Below are positions 1 through 7,563 of a stretch of 64,000 nt of DNA, piece after piece. The stretch spans positions 3,658,001 to 3,722,000 of the forward strand of contig JADJXS010000001.1 in the NCBI GenBank assembly GCA_016710275.1, given 5' to 3'. Under the pieces are notes generated by a model. That model saw only the letters and a list, made by a program, of their open reading frames with translations, had not been told where the DNA came from and ran no database searches. How positions within the stretch are numbered: position 1 is the first letter of the stretch; each line of letters opens with the position of its first letter. Made by a program: the position numbers and the translations under genes. The stretch is from Phycisphaerales bacterium (lineage in GTDB: Bacteria > Planctomycetota > Phycisphaerae > UBA1845 > Fen-1342).

Positions 1-1
1 G

Positions 2-346
2 AAGCTGGTGCTCTCGCGCGGACAGTCGTTCTGGAAGGGCGTGCTGGGCGAGTTGTACGCGGCACAGGTGCACGAAGCGCGCTTCTTCGACCCGCTGACG
101 CGCGATCTGGCCGCTTTTCTGCACAGCACGCAGCAGCGCGTCTGCGGCGAGGTGCGGGTGCGCTGGCACCAGGGGACGATGCAGGTCGCTTCCGTCCAAA
201 GCCCGTATTCGGCACTGGGCGCGTCGTCCACCTACGGCGAGGCGTCGCAGCTTTGGAGCGGGGAGGAGGCGGCGGGTTTCGCGAAGATTTACGGCGTCGG
301 GGATCAGCTGCTGACGGCCATCGCGCGGCGTCAGCAGGTCCAGTGA
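2..346 (+). CDS. argG: Argininosuccinate synthase, C-terminal part (5' end outside window)
   Basis: ArgG joins citrulline and aspartate, using ATP, to make argininosuccinate in the cytoplasm. Only about 114 C-terminal residues are visible; the frame is open to the left edge. The stretch LSRGQSFWKGVLGELYAAQV, the following EARFFDPL and the GEVRVRWHQGTMQVASVQSPYS block match the helical C-terminal arm of ArgG that mediates tetramer contacts. The catalytic ATP-binding domain would lie to the left of the window. The gene heads a same-strand run of arginine genes, which fits the call. What is seen is the tail only; the family assignment rests on that. Confidence 0.85.
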   Translation, partial: KLVLSRGQSFWKGVLGELYAAQVHEARFFDPLTRDLAAFLHSTQQRVCGEVRVRWHQGTMQVASVQSPYSALGASSTYGEASQLWSGEEAAGFAKIYGVGDQLLTAIARRQQVQ

Positions 347-384
347 GCGCGGTGGGCCGCACGAACGGAATAGAGGGAGCCGCC

Positions 385-1485
385 ATGCGACTGTGGGTGG
401 ACAAGATCGCCTCCGCAACGCGGAACGTACCGCTCCGGCGGGATGTGCGCGTCGGCGGCGACATCGTCGCGCAGGCCGGGTATCTCGTCGCCGGCACCAT
501 CCGCGGCGAGAAAACCGTTTACAACCAGATCGAGGACCTGCATGGGCGGATGGTCACGCTGCACGACGGCGACGTGATCGTCGGCGTGCTGGGTCACCGC
601 AACGCGCTGCACGGCTACAGCGGCCACGTGCCCGCCGCGATTCGCCCCGGCGACGTGCTTCAATTGCTCAACCTCGGCGGCGTCATCGGCTGCTGCACGT
701 CGCAGAACCCGGATGTCGGCCGCCCCTTCGACGTGGAGATTCTCGGCGCGGTGCTGGTCTTTCCCGAATTCGAATCGCGCGCCGGCATCCCCGCGCACAT
801 CGGCATGAACGCGATCCGCTACGACGGCAACGGCGTCCCCGACGTGCCGATCGTCTATGTCGCGGGCACCTGCATGAGCAGCGGCAAGACCTCGGCCGCC
901 TGTCGCCTGATTCGTCAACTGGCGCTGCGCGGCGTCAGCATCGGCGCCTGCAAGCTGACGGGTGTCTCGCTGCGGCGCGACACGCTTCAGATGCTGGACT
1001 ACGGGGCGCGCACCGCCGCCAATTTCACCGACGCCGGCATCGCCACCACCAGCGCCGGTCACACCGTCCCGGTCGCGCGCGGCATCATGCAGCACCTCGT
1101 CCGTGAAGGCGCCGGAGTGATCGTCGCTGAGCTGGGCGACGGCATCCTCGGAGAGTACGGCGTGCAGGACATTCTTGCCGACGCGCCGCTGATGTCGCGC
1201 AGCGCTGCGCTGGTGCTGTGCGCCAACGACCCCGTCGGCGCGTGGGGGGCGCAGCGCGTGCTGGAGCAGGAATACCGCCTGAAGATCACGGTCGTCAGCG
1301 GCCCCACCACCGACAACGACGTCGGCATCCGCTATGTGCGGGAAAAACTCGGCCTGGCGGCAATCAACGCCCGCACGCACGGGCGGGAGCTGGGCGACCT
1401 GGTGGCGTCCGTTCTGGACGCACGCACCGCCGCACCCGCGCCAATCGCAGCCGCCTCGCTGGCCCCATCGGAGCCGCGCGGATGA
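385..1485 (+). CDS. Uncharacterised P-loop NTPase embedded in the arginine operon
   Basis: 366 residues from the ATG behind a GAGGGAG ribosome site; a longer frame opens at 253 but has a low-complexity Arg/Gly head. Residues about 1-145 form a glycine-rich domain of unknown fold with repeated GDV turns. Residues 161-169 are a Walker A motif, GTCMSSGKT, in a context like BioD, MobB and the DUF1611 C-terminal domain (SIMIBI-type P-loop). A second conserved-looking patch, VIVAELGDGILGEYGV, follows. No function is known to me. The stop overlaps the argC start by 4 nt (ATGA), so the two are likely translationally coupled. Position between argG and argC suggests a role in arginine synthesis, for example amide-ligase-like or regulatory, but that is inference. 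Confidence 0.7.
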   Translation: MRLWVDKIASATRNVPLRRDVRVGGDIVAQAGYLVAGTIRGEKTVYNQIEDLHGRMVTLHDGDVIVGVLGHRNALHGYSGHVPAAIRPGDVLQLLNLGGVIGCCTSQNPDVGRPFDVEILGAVLVFPEFESRAGIPAHIGMNAIRYDGNGVPDVPIVYVAGTCMSSGKTSAACRLIRQLALRGVSIGACKLTGVSLRRDTLQMLDYGARTAANFTDAGIATTSAGHTVPVARGIMQHLVREGAGVIVAELGDGILGEYGVQDILADAPLMSRSAALVLCANDPVGAWGAQRVLEQEYRLKITVVSGPTTDNDVGIRYVREKLGLAAINARTHGRELGDLVASVLDARTAAPAPIAAASLAPSEPRG

Positions 1486-2600
1486 CCACCGCCATGCCCG
1501 CGTGCGCCGCCGACAGCGGCGATGCGCCTGCGATCCACGTCGGCATTCTCGGCGCCACCGGCTACGGTGCGGGCGAATTGCTGCGCCTGTTAACGCAGCA
1601 TCCGCACGCTCGGGTCGTCACGCTGGTCAGCTCCAGCGCCGCCGGCAGCACCGTCACCGCGTCGCATCCGCACCTGCGCGGGTTTTATGACGCCGGCGAC
1701 GCTGCCATTCGCCTGGCCGCGGAGGCGGACCTCGACGCGCTGAGTGCTTCGGGCGCGGGCGTCGTCTTCTCCGCCCTGCCGCACGGTGAATCAGCCGCAG
1801 CGCTGGTCGAGCTGGCGAAGCGCGCCGAATCGCGCCGACTGCCGCCGCCGCGGCTGATCGATCTCTCCGGCGACCTGCGGCTGCGCGACCTCGATTCTCA
1901 TCGCCGCTTCTACCCGGAAAGCCCCGATTTGCCCGAGCAGCGCAGCGCCTTCGAGTACGGGATGCCGGAGCTGTTCCGCGAGCGGATCCGCGGGGCGCAG
2001 TGCATCGCCAACCCCGGCTGCCTGGCCTCGGCCGCAATCCTGGCCGGCGCACCGCTGCTGACCGATGAACGCGTGCGCGGCGACGTCGTGGTGGACGCGA
2101 TGACCGGCTCTTCCGGCAGCGGCCGCACGCCCCGCGACACCACCCATCATCCAACCCGCCACTCGGACTTCCGCGCTTACAAACCGCTGGCGCACCAGCA
2201 CGAGGGCGAAATCCTGCAGGCCTGGGGCGATCCGGCCGGCCGCCGCGTGCAACTCGGCTTCGTCGCGCACAGCATGGCGGTCAGCCGCGGCGTATTCGTC
2301 ACGCTGCACCTCTCCCTGTCGGAGCCGATCAGCGCGGCTGATCTCGAAGCGCGCTACCGCGCGTTCTACGCCGGCTCGCCCTTCGTTCGCATCGTGCAGG
2401 GCACGCCGACGCTGCAGGACGTCGTCGGCTCCAATTTCTGCGACATCGCCGTCACTGCCCGCGGTCGGCAGGTGGTCGCCCTGGCCGCGCTGGACAATCT
2501 CGTGAAGGGAATGGCCGGCGCGGCAATTCAGAACATGAACCTGATGTTCGGGCTGCCGGAGCAAACCGGGCTTTGGACGCCTGCGCTCCGCCCCGTGTGA
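1482..2600 (+). CDS. argC: N-acetyl-gamma-glutamyl-phosphate reductase
   Basis: ArgC reduces N-acyl-glutamyl phosphate to the semialdehyde with NADPH, the third step of arginine synthesis. The 372-aa protein has the NADP-binding loop GILGATGYGAGELLRLL at about residues 21-37 and the active-site cysteine in CIANPGC (Cys180). HQHEGEI and the HSMAVSRGVF segment fit the catalytic domain. The ATG overlaps the upstream stop by 4 nt, which fixes the start. Given the transcarbamylase downstream, the natural acyl group may be succinyl rather than acetyl; that is inference. Confidence 0.93.
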   Translation: MTTAMPACAADSGDAPAIHVGILGATGYGAGELLRLLTQHPHARVVTLVSSSAAGSTVTASHPHLRGFYDAGDAAIRLAAEADLDALSASGAGVVFSALPHGESAAALVELAKRAESRRLPPPRLIDLSGDLRLRDLDSHRRFYPESPDLPEQRSAFEYGMPELFRERIRGAQCIANPGCLASAAILAGAPLLTDERVRGDVVVDAMTGSSGSGRTPRDTTHHPTRHSDFRAYKPLAHQHEGEILQAWGDPAGRRVQLGFVAHSMAVSRGVFVTLHLSLSEPISAADLEARYRAFYAGSPFVRIVQGTPTLQDVVGSNFCDIAVTARGRQVVALAALDNLVKGMAGAAIQNMNLMFGLPEQTGLWTPALRPV

Positions 2601-2634
2601 CCCGGAAATCTACCCCGCCGAGAGGGAACCGCGC

Positions 2635-3822
2635 TTGACCGCGTTCGCACACGTCGCCACGTATGCCCAGCTTCCGCTCCGCATCCTGCGCGGCAGCGAT
2701 TGCCGCCTGACCGCCGACGACGGCCGCGAGTACTGGGATTTCTACGGCGGTCACGCCGTGTGCATCGCCGGCCACAGCCGCCCTGAAATCCGCGATGCGC
2801 TGGCCGCGCAGGCCGACGCATTGGCCTTCTACTCCAACGTGTTGCCGCTTGAGATCCGCGACCGCGCCGCGGAGCGGCTGACGCGTTTCGCCGGGGCCGG
2901 GATGGAGGGCGTTTTCTTCTGCAACAGCGGCGCAGAAGCCAACGAAAACGCGCTGAAACTCGCAATTCAGCGCACCGGACGCACGCGCATCGCCGCCCTG
3001 ACCGGCGGCTGGCACGGCCGCACGCTGCTGGCCTTGTCGGCGACCACGGACGCCAAGCTGACCGGGCCGCTATCGCCGCTGCTGTGCGACTGCGTGCGCG
3101 TCACGCCGAACGCGATGGACGAACTGGAGCGCATCGATGATTCGGTCGCCGCCGTATTGGTCGAGCCGATTCTGAGTATCGCGGGAATTGTCGAGCTAAG
3201 CCCCGAGTTTCTGCAGGGACTGCGCGCCCGCTGCACCGCCGTCGGGGCACTGCTGATCTACGACGAGATTCAGACCGGCATGGGGCGGCTCGGGCGGCCG
3301 TTCGTCGCCGGCGCGCACGGCGTCCGGCCGGATATGCTGACCAGCGCCAAGGGCCTGGCCAACGGCTTCCCGGCCGGGGCGCTGCTGATGAGCGGCGAGG
3401 TCGCGGCGAGCGTCAAGCTGGGCGACCTCGGCTCGACCTTCGGCGGCGGACCGCTGGCCTGCGCGGCGATGCTGGCGACGCTGGAGATCATCGAGCGCGA
3501 GCGACTCTGCGATCGCGCTGCGCAGATAGGCACAGGGTGCCGCGAGCGTCTGTGCGTCGGCCCTGTCGCGGAAGTGCTTGGGCGCGGCTGCCTGATCGGG
3601 CTGAGGATCCCGACCGGTGCGAAGCCCGTGCAGGAGGCGCTGCTGCGGAGCGGTTTCATCACCGGCACCAGCGCGGACCCGACCATTCTGCGGCTGATGC
3701 CGCCGCTGACGCTGCCGCAGGCGGCGATTGATGAATTGGCAGCGGCGCTGACGTCGCTCGTGCGCGGCGCTGCACCGGAGACAGCGCCGCGGGCCGCGGC
3801 GGTGACGAGGGAGCGGCTTTGA
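2635..3822 (+). CDS. argD: Acetylornithine/succinylornithine aminotransferase
   Basis: Class III PLP aminotransferase that converts N-acyl-glutamate semialdehyde to N-acyl-ornithine. TTG start, chosen because AGAGGG lies 8 nt upstream and the fold begins directly after it. NSGAEANENALKLA (about 97-110), the aspartate-glutamate pair LLIYDEIQTGMGR (Asp210) and the PLP lysine in TSAKGLANGFP (Lys239) are all present. The usual EP(I/V)QGEGG loop is replaced by EPILSIAG, a visible departure from Proteobacterial ArgD that could bear on acyl-group recognition. 395 aa, normal for the family. The stop overlaps the next ATG by one base. Confidence 0.93.
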   Translation: MTAFAHVATYAQLPLRILRGSDCRLTADDGREYWDFYGGHAVCIAGHSRPEIRDALAAQADALAFYSNVLPLEIRDRAAERLTRFAGAGMEGVFFCNSGAEANENALKLAIQRTGRTRIAALTGGWHGRTLLALSATTDAKLTGPLSPLLCDCVRVTPNAMDELERIDDSVAAVLVEPILSIAGIVELSPEFLQGLRARCTAVGALLIYDEIQTGMGRLGRPFVAGAHGVRPDMLTSAKGLANGFPAGALLMSGEVAASVKLGDLGSTFGGGPLACAAMLATLEIIERERLCDRAAQIGTGCRERLCVGPVAEVLGRGCLIGLRIPTGAKPVQEALLRSGFITGTSADPTILRLMPPLTLPQAAIDELAAALTSLVRGAAPETAPRAAAVTRERL

Positions 3823-4829
3823 TGCGTGAATGGCTTTCGATGTTCGAGGAGCGCCCCAGCGCGATGCACCAGCTCATCACGCTGGCGCGGCAGATCAAGG
3901 CCGGACAGGCGCGCGACGCGACGGCGGCGCTGCGAGGCCGGATTCTCGGCATGGTGTTCTTCAATCCGTCGCTGCGGACGCGCGTTTCGTTCGAATCGGC
4001 AATGGCCCGCTTCGGCGGACATGCGATCTGCCTGAACGTCGGCGGCGACGCCTGGGGACTCGAGCATCGCGACGGCGTCGTGATGAACGCCGACAAGGCC
4101 GAGCATGTGCGCGAGGCAGCGCCGGTGCTCAGCCGCTATTGCGACGTGCTGGGGGTGCGCACGTTCGCCCAACTGCGCGACGCGAGCGAGGACGCGCGCG
4201 ACGGACTGATTCGCGCGTTCGCCGCGCACGCGACCGTGCCGGTGATCAACCTCGAATCGGCGATGGAACATCCGTGCCAGGCGCTGGCCGACTGGATGAC
4301 GATGGAGGAGAAGCTCGGCGAAACCGCCGGCCGGCACTTCACGCTCTCATGGGCGCCGCAGGCGAAGGCCGTGCCGATGGCGGTGCCGCATTCGGCCGCA
4401 CTGGCGGCGGCGGCGGCGGGCATGCACGTCACGATCGCTCATCCGCCGATCTACGAACTGAACGCCGGCGTGATGGACCGCATCAAGACCCTGTGCGACC
4501 TGCAGGGCACGCGCTTCACCATCTCCTCCGACCAGGGCGCCGCCTGCTCTCATGCGGACGTGCTGTACGTCAAGAGCTGGGGCAGCACGGCCTTCTACGG
4601 CGATGCCGCGGCACAGCAGGCCAGCTTCGCGGAGCACGCCGATTGGATGGTTCAGCCGCGGCACCTGCACGGCCGGCGGACGATCCTGATGCACTGCCTG
4701 CCCGTGCGGCGAAACGTGGTCATCAGCGATGAGGCGTTGGACGATCCGCGCTGCGTCGTCGTGGACCAGGCCGAGAACCGCCTCTGGACGCAGGCCGCCG
4801 TGCTCGCGAAGCTGCTGGCTCCGAGTTGA
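3822..4829 (+). CDS. argF': N-acyl-L-ornithine carbamoyltransferase (AOTCase/SOTCase family)
   Basis: Transfers carbamoyl phosphate to an N-acylated ornithine to give N-acyl-citrulline. 335 aa. The carbamoyl-phosphate motif SLRTR is at 50-54, HPCQ at 150-153, HCLPVRRN at 291-298. The long match around LSWAPQAKAVPMAVPHSAA and QAENRLWTQ is typical of acetyl/succinyl-ornithine transcarbamylases and not of classical ArgF. The position that separates acetyl- from succinyl-ornithine enzymes (Glu92 in Xanthomonas, Pro90 in Bacteroides) is Ala93 here in DKAEH, and the carboxylated Lys302 of Xanthomonas is Val300. Both point to the succinyl type. ATG overlaps the argD stop (TGATG). Confidence 0.9.
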   Translation: MREWLSMFEERPSAMHQLITLARQIKAGQARDATAALRGRILGMVFFNPSLRTRVSFESAMARFGGHAICLNVGGDAWGLEHRDGVVMNADKAEHVREAAPVLSRYCDVLGVRTFAQLRDASEDARDGLIRAFAAHATVPVINLESAMEHPCQALADWMTMEEKLGETAGRHFTLSWAPQAKAVPMAVPHSAALAAAAAGMHVTIAHPPIYELNAGVMDRIKTLCDLQGTRFTISSDQGAACSHADVLYVKSWGSTAFYGDAAAQQASFAEHADWMVQPRHLHGRRTILMHCLPVRRNVVISDEALDDPRCVVVDQAENRLWTQAAVLAKLLAPS

Positions 4830-4866
4830 CCGCCGACCCGTAATCGGGCCGAACGAGAGGACTGTC

Positions 4867-5799
4867 ATGGCTCAGCCCCAACTGGCGACCCGCGCCCTGC
4901 GGACCGCCATTCCGTACATCCGCACCTACGAAGGCCGCGTCTTCGTCGTGAAGCTCGGCGGGCGGCTCTGCGACCCCGGACCGACGCTGGACAACGTCGT
5001 CGAGCAACTCGCCCTGCTCGCCACGCTGGGCATCCGCATCGTCGTGGTGCACGGCGGCGGGGAGCAGGTGAACGTGCTGTGCGAGCGGATGGGAATTACG
5101 CCGCAGTTCGTGGCCGGGCGGCGGATCACCGACGATCAGACGCTCGAACTCGCGAAGATGGCCTTCGCCGGAACGATCAACACCGACCTCGTGGCCGCGT
5201 TTCGCCGCTACGACGTCCCGGCCGTCGGCATGACCGGCGTGGACGCGCGGCTGATCACCGTCGTGCGACGTCCCGTCCGTTCCGTCACCGACCCCTCCAC
5301 CGGCCAGACGCAATCCGTGGATTTCGGGCGGGTCGGGAACATCGTCGCCTCGCGCACCGACGTGCTGGAGCACCTGCTGGAGAAGCGCTATGTGCCGGTG
5401 ATCGGCTCGCTGGCGGCCGATGCCCAGGGCGTGATTCACAACGTCAACGCCGACACCGTCGCCGCGCACATCGCCATCGGCATGCGGGCCGTCAAGTACA
5501 TCCTGTTGACCACGGTCGACGGCGTGATGCGCGACGTGAGCCAGGCCGGATCGCTGCAGCCCTACCTCGATCTCGACGACATCGAGGAGCTGACCCGCGC
5601 CGGCGTCATCAGCGGCGGGATGTTGCCCAAGATCACCGCCTGCGCCGACGCGCTGCGCGGCGGCGTGCCGCGCGTGCACGTCGTCAACGGCACGACGACC
5701 GATTCGCTGCTGGCGGAAGTCTTCACAAACGAGGGCAGCGGCACGCTGATCGTGGCGCGCAAGGAGCGCTCGCGCCCCGCCATCGAGCAGACCGCCTGA
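4867..5799 (+). CDS. argB: N-acetylglutamate kinase (possibly acting on N-succinylglutamate)
   Basis: Amino-acid kinase that phosphorylates N-acyl-glutamate, second step of the pathway. 310 aa from the ATG behind CGAGAGG; a longer frame to the left is rejected because the fold begins at FVVKLGGRL. Signature elements are KLGGRL (about 29-34), VVHGGGEQVNVL, AGTINTDLV, the nucleotide-side NVNADTVAAHIA and SGGMLPKITACADAL. It lies 37 nt after argF' and is probably in the same transcript. In Bacteroides, ArgB partners of succinyl-type transcarbamylases use N-succinylglutamate; whether this one does is not visible from sequence. Confidence 0.92.
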   Translation: MAQPQLATRALRTAIPYIRTYEGRVFVVKLGGRLCDPGPTLDNVVEQLALLATLGIRIVVVHGGGEQVNVLCERMGITPQFVAGRRITDDQTLELAKMAFAGTINTDLVAAFRRYDVPAVGMTGVDARLITVVRRPVRSVTDPSTGQTQSVDFGRVGNIVASRTDVLEHLLEKRYVPVIGSLAADAQGVIHNVNADTVAAHIAIGMRAVKYILLTTVDGVMRDVSQAGSLQPYLDLDDIEELTRAGVISGGMLPKITACADALRGGVPRVHVVNGTTTDSLLAEVFTNEGSGTLIVARKERSRPAIEQTA

Positions 5800-5829
5800 C
5801 GCACGCGCGACCGCAACGGAAGGGTGTGC

Positions 5830-7392
5830 ATGTCGCAGCGACCGCTCTTCGATCCGTCGCGCGTGCCGCCGGAGCCGCCCCCGAAGCGCGGCCGGCCGGA
5901 TGAGCCGCTCTCGGTGCGCCAGGTGAATGAGCTGGTGCGCGGGGCGCTGCAGGCCCACCTCGCTCCGACGCTGCACGTCGTCGGCGAAATCGGCGACGTC
6001 TCGCGCCCGGCCAGCGGCCACTGCTACTTCACGCTGCGCGACGACGGCGCGGAGATTTCCTGCGTCCTGTGGCGCAGCGCGCTGTCGGGAGCGAAGGTTC
6101 CTCCGCAACAGGGCATGCAGGTGATCGTCAGCGGCGCGCTGGACGTCTATGTCCCGCGCGGGGCGTATCAACTGATCGTGCGACGGATCGAGCCGCGCGG
6201 GGCGGGAGCGCTGGAGCTGGCCTTTCGACGGCTGGTGGCCCGGCTCGAGGCCGAGGGACTGACCGACGCCCGGCGCAAGCGGCCGCTGCCGGCCTATCCG
6301 CAACGCGTGGCGCTGGTCACCAGCCCCGACGGCGCCGCGCTGCATGACATCGTGCAGACGCTGCGGCGGCGCTTCGCGGCGATGGACGTGCTGCTGATGC
6401 CGGTGCGCGTGCAGGGAGAAGGCGCTGCACAGCAGATCGCCGCGGCGCTGGAGACGATCAACCGCCTTGCCGACGCGCTGGGCGGGATCGACGTCATCAT
6501 CGTCACGCGCGGCGGCGGATCGCTCGAAGATCTGTGGGCTTTCAACGAAGAAGTCGTCGCCCGCGCGATTGTCGCCAGCCGCATCCCGGTGGTCAGCGCC
6601 GTCGGGCACGAAGTGGACGTCACGGTCAGCGACCTGGTCGCCGACCTGCGCGCCGCAACGCCGACCGCTGCGGCCGAGCGCATCACGCCCGACCGCGCCG
6701 CGCTGCTGGAGCGCCTGTCGCGCGACGCCGCGCGCGTCAGCCGCGCCATGCGTCAGCGCTGCGCCGCGCACCGCGCCGAGCTGCGCCGCCTGCTGGCCGC
6801 CTATCCGCTTGCCCGGCCGCTCGAACCGCTCCGACAGCGCGCCCAGCGGCTCGACGAGGCGCTGGCCGCCCTGCTCCGCGCTGCCGCGGCGCGGATCAGA
6901 CACGCACAGCACCGTGTGCGGGATGCCGCGGCGGCACTGGAGCGAACCGCAGCTGGCACACTGCGACGACGGTTGCTGGCCCGGGTGGACGCGGCGCCGC
7001 GCCGCTTTGAACTGGCGCATCGGCGACTGCTGGCCCGCGAGCGCCGCCGGCTGGATGACTGGACGGGCCGGAGTGTGCGGCGCGGGCCGGAGCGCGTCAT
7101 CGGGCGGGCGGAGGAGCGGCTGCAACAGCTCATGCAAAGGCTGCTGGCGGGTGCGACCGCGCTGGTGGCGCGCGGGCGAATGCGGCTCGAAAGCCTCACC
7201 CAGGCCGCGGCGGCTCACGATCCACAGCACATCCTGCGGCGTGGATTCGCGGTCGTGAAGGACGCGCGCAGCGGGAAACTGCTGCGCTCGATCACCGACG
7301 TGCGGGAAGGACTGCGCATCGAGGTGCACGTCGCGGACGGGCGCTTCAAGGCCACCGCCGATGATCCGGCTCAGCCGCGGCTCTTCGACTGA
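5830..7392 (+). CDS. xseA: Exodeoxyribonuclease VII large subunit
   Basis: Large subunit of exonuclease VII, which degrades single-stranded DNA in repair. 520 aa from the ATG with GGAAGGG a few bases upstream. The N-terminal OB-fold (SVRQVNELVRGALQAHL, then GHCYFTLRD) spans about residues 20-110. The catalytic domain carries VALVTSPDGAALHDI, TRGGGSLEDLWAFNEE and SAVGHEVDVTVSDLVADLRA. A long Arg/Ala-rich coiled-coil region follows at about 280-430, where the small subunit XseB binds in known complexes. No xseB is seen next to it, so that partner must be elsewhere. Only 30 nt separate it from argB, so read-through from the arginine operon is likely. Confidence 0.93.
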   Translation: MSQRPLFDPSRVPPEPPPKRGRPDEPLSVRQVNELVRGALQAHLAPTLHVVGEIGDVSRPASGHCYFTLRDDGAEISCVLWRSALSGAKVPPQQGMQVIVSGALDVYVPRGAYQLIVRRIEPRGAGALELAFRRLVARLEAEGLTDARRKRPLPAYPQRVALVTSPDGAALHDIVQTLRRRFAAMDVLLMPVRVQGEGAAQQIAAALETINRLADALGGIDVIIVTRGGGSLEDLWAFNEEVVARAIVASRIPVVSAVGHEVDVTVSDLVADLRAATPTAAAERITPDRAALLERLSRDAARVSRAMRQRCAAHRAELRRLLAAYPLARPLEPLRQRAQRLDEALAALLRAAAARIRHAQHRVRDAAAALERTAAGTLRRRLLARVDAAPRRFELAHRRLLARERRRLDDWTGRSVRRGPERVIGRAEERLQQLMQRLLAGATALVARGRMRLESLTQAAAAHDPQHILRRGFAVVKDARSGKLLRSITDVREGLRIEVHVADGRFKATADDPAQPRLFD

Positions 7393-7445
7393 CCGACCGC
7401 CCGGCCCCGGGGTTCACACAATCGAATGACGAAGATGAAAGACAA

Positions 7446-7481
7446 CCGGGCGTCGCCGCGCTTTCGCACGACGACGCCCGG
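7446..7481. terminator. Candidate bidirectional terminator hairpin
   Basis: A perfect 10-bp inverted repeat, CCGGGCGTCG and CGACGCCCGG, with a 16-nt loop sits between the convergent genes xseA and the metalloprotease. No T-run follows on either side, so efficiency is uncertain. Confidence 0.5.
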
Positions 7482-7563
7482 ATCGTGAACTCAGGAACAT
7501 CAACCCGGTCGCGACCGTTGCCGGATCCAAGCCCGGCACACGGTTCGACCCTTCATCCGAGAC

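Noticed and set aside
4723..7329. 868-codon open frame antisense to argB and xseA
   Set aside because: His/Arg/Asp-rich shadow frame caused by high GC; the + strand frames encode complete, recognisable ArgB and XseA.
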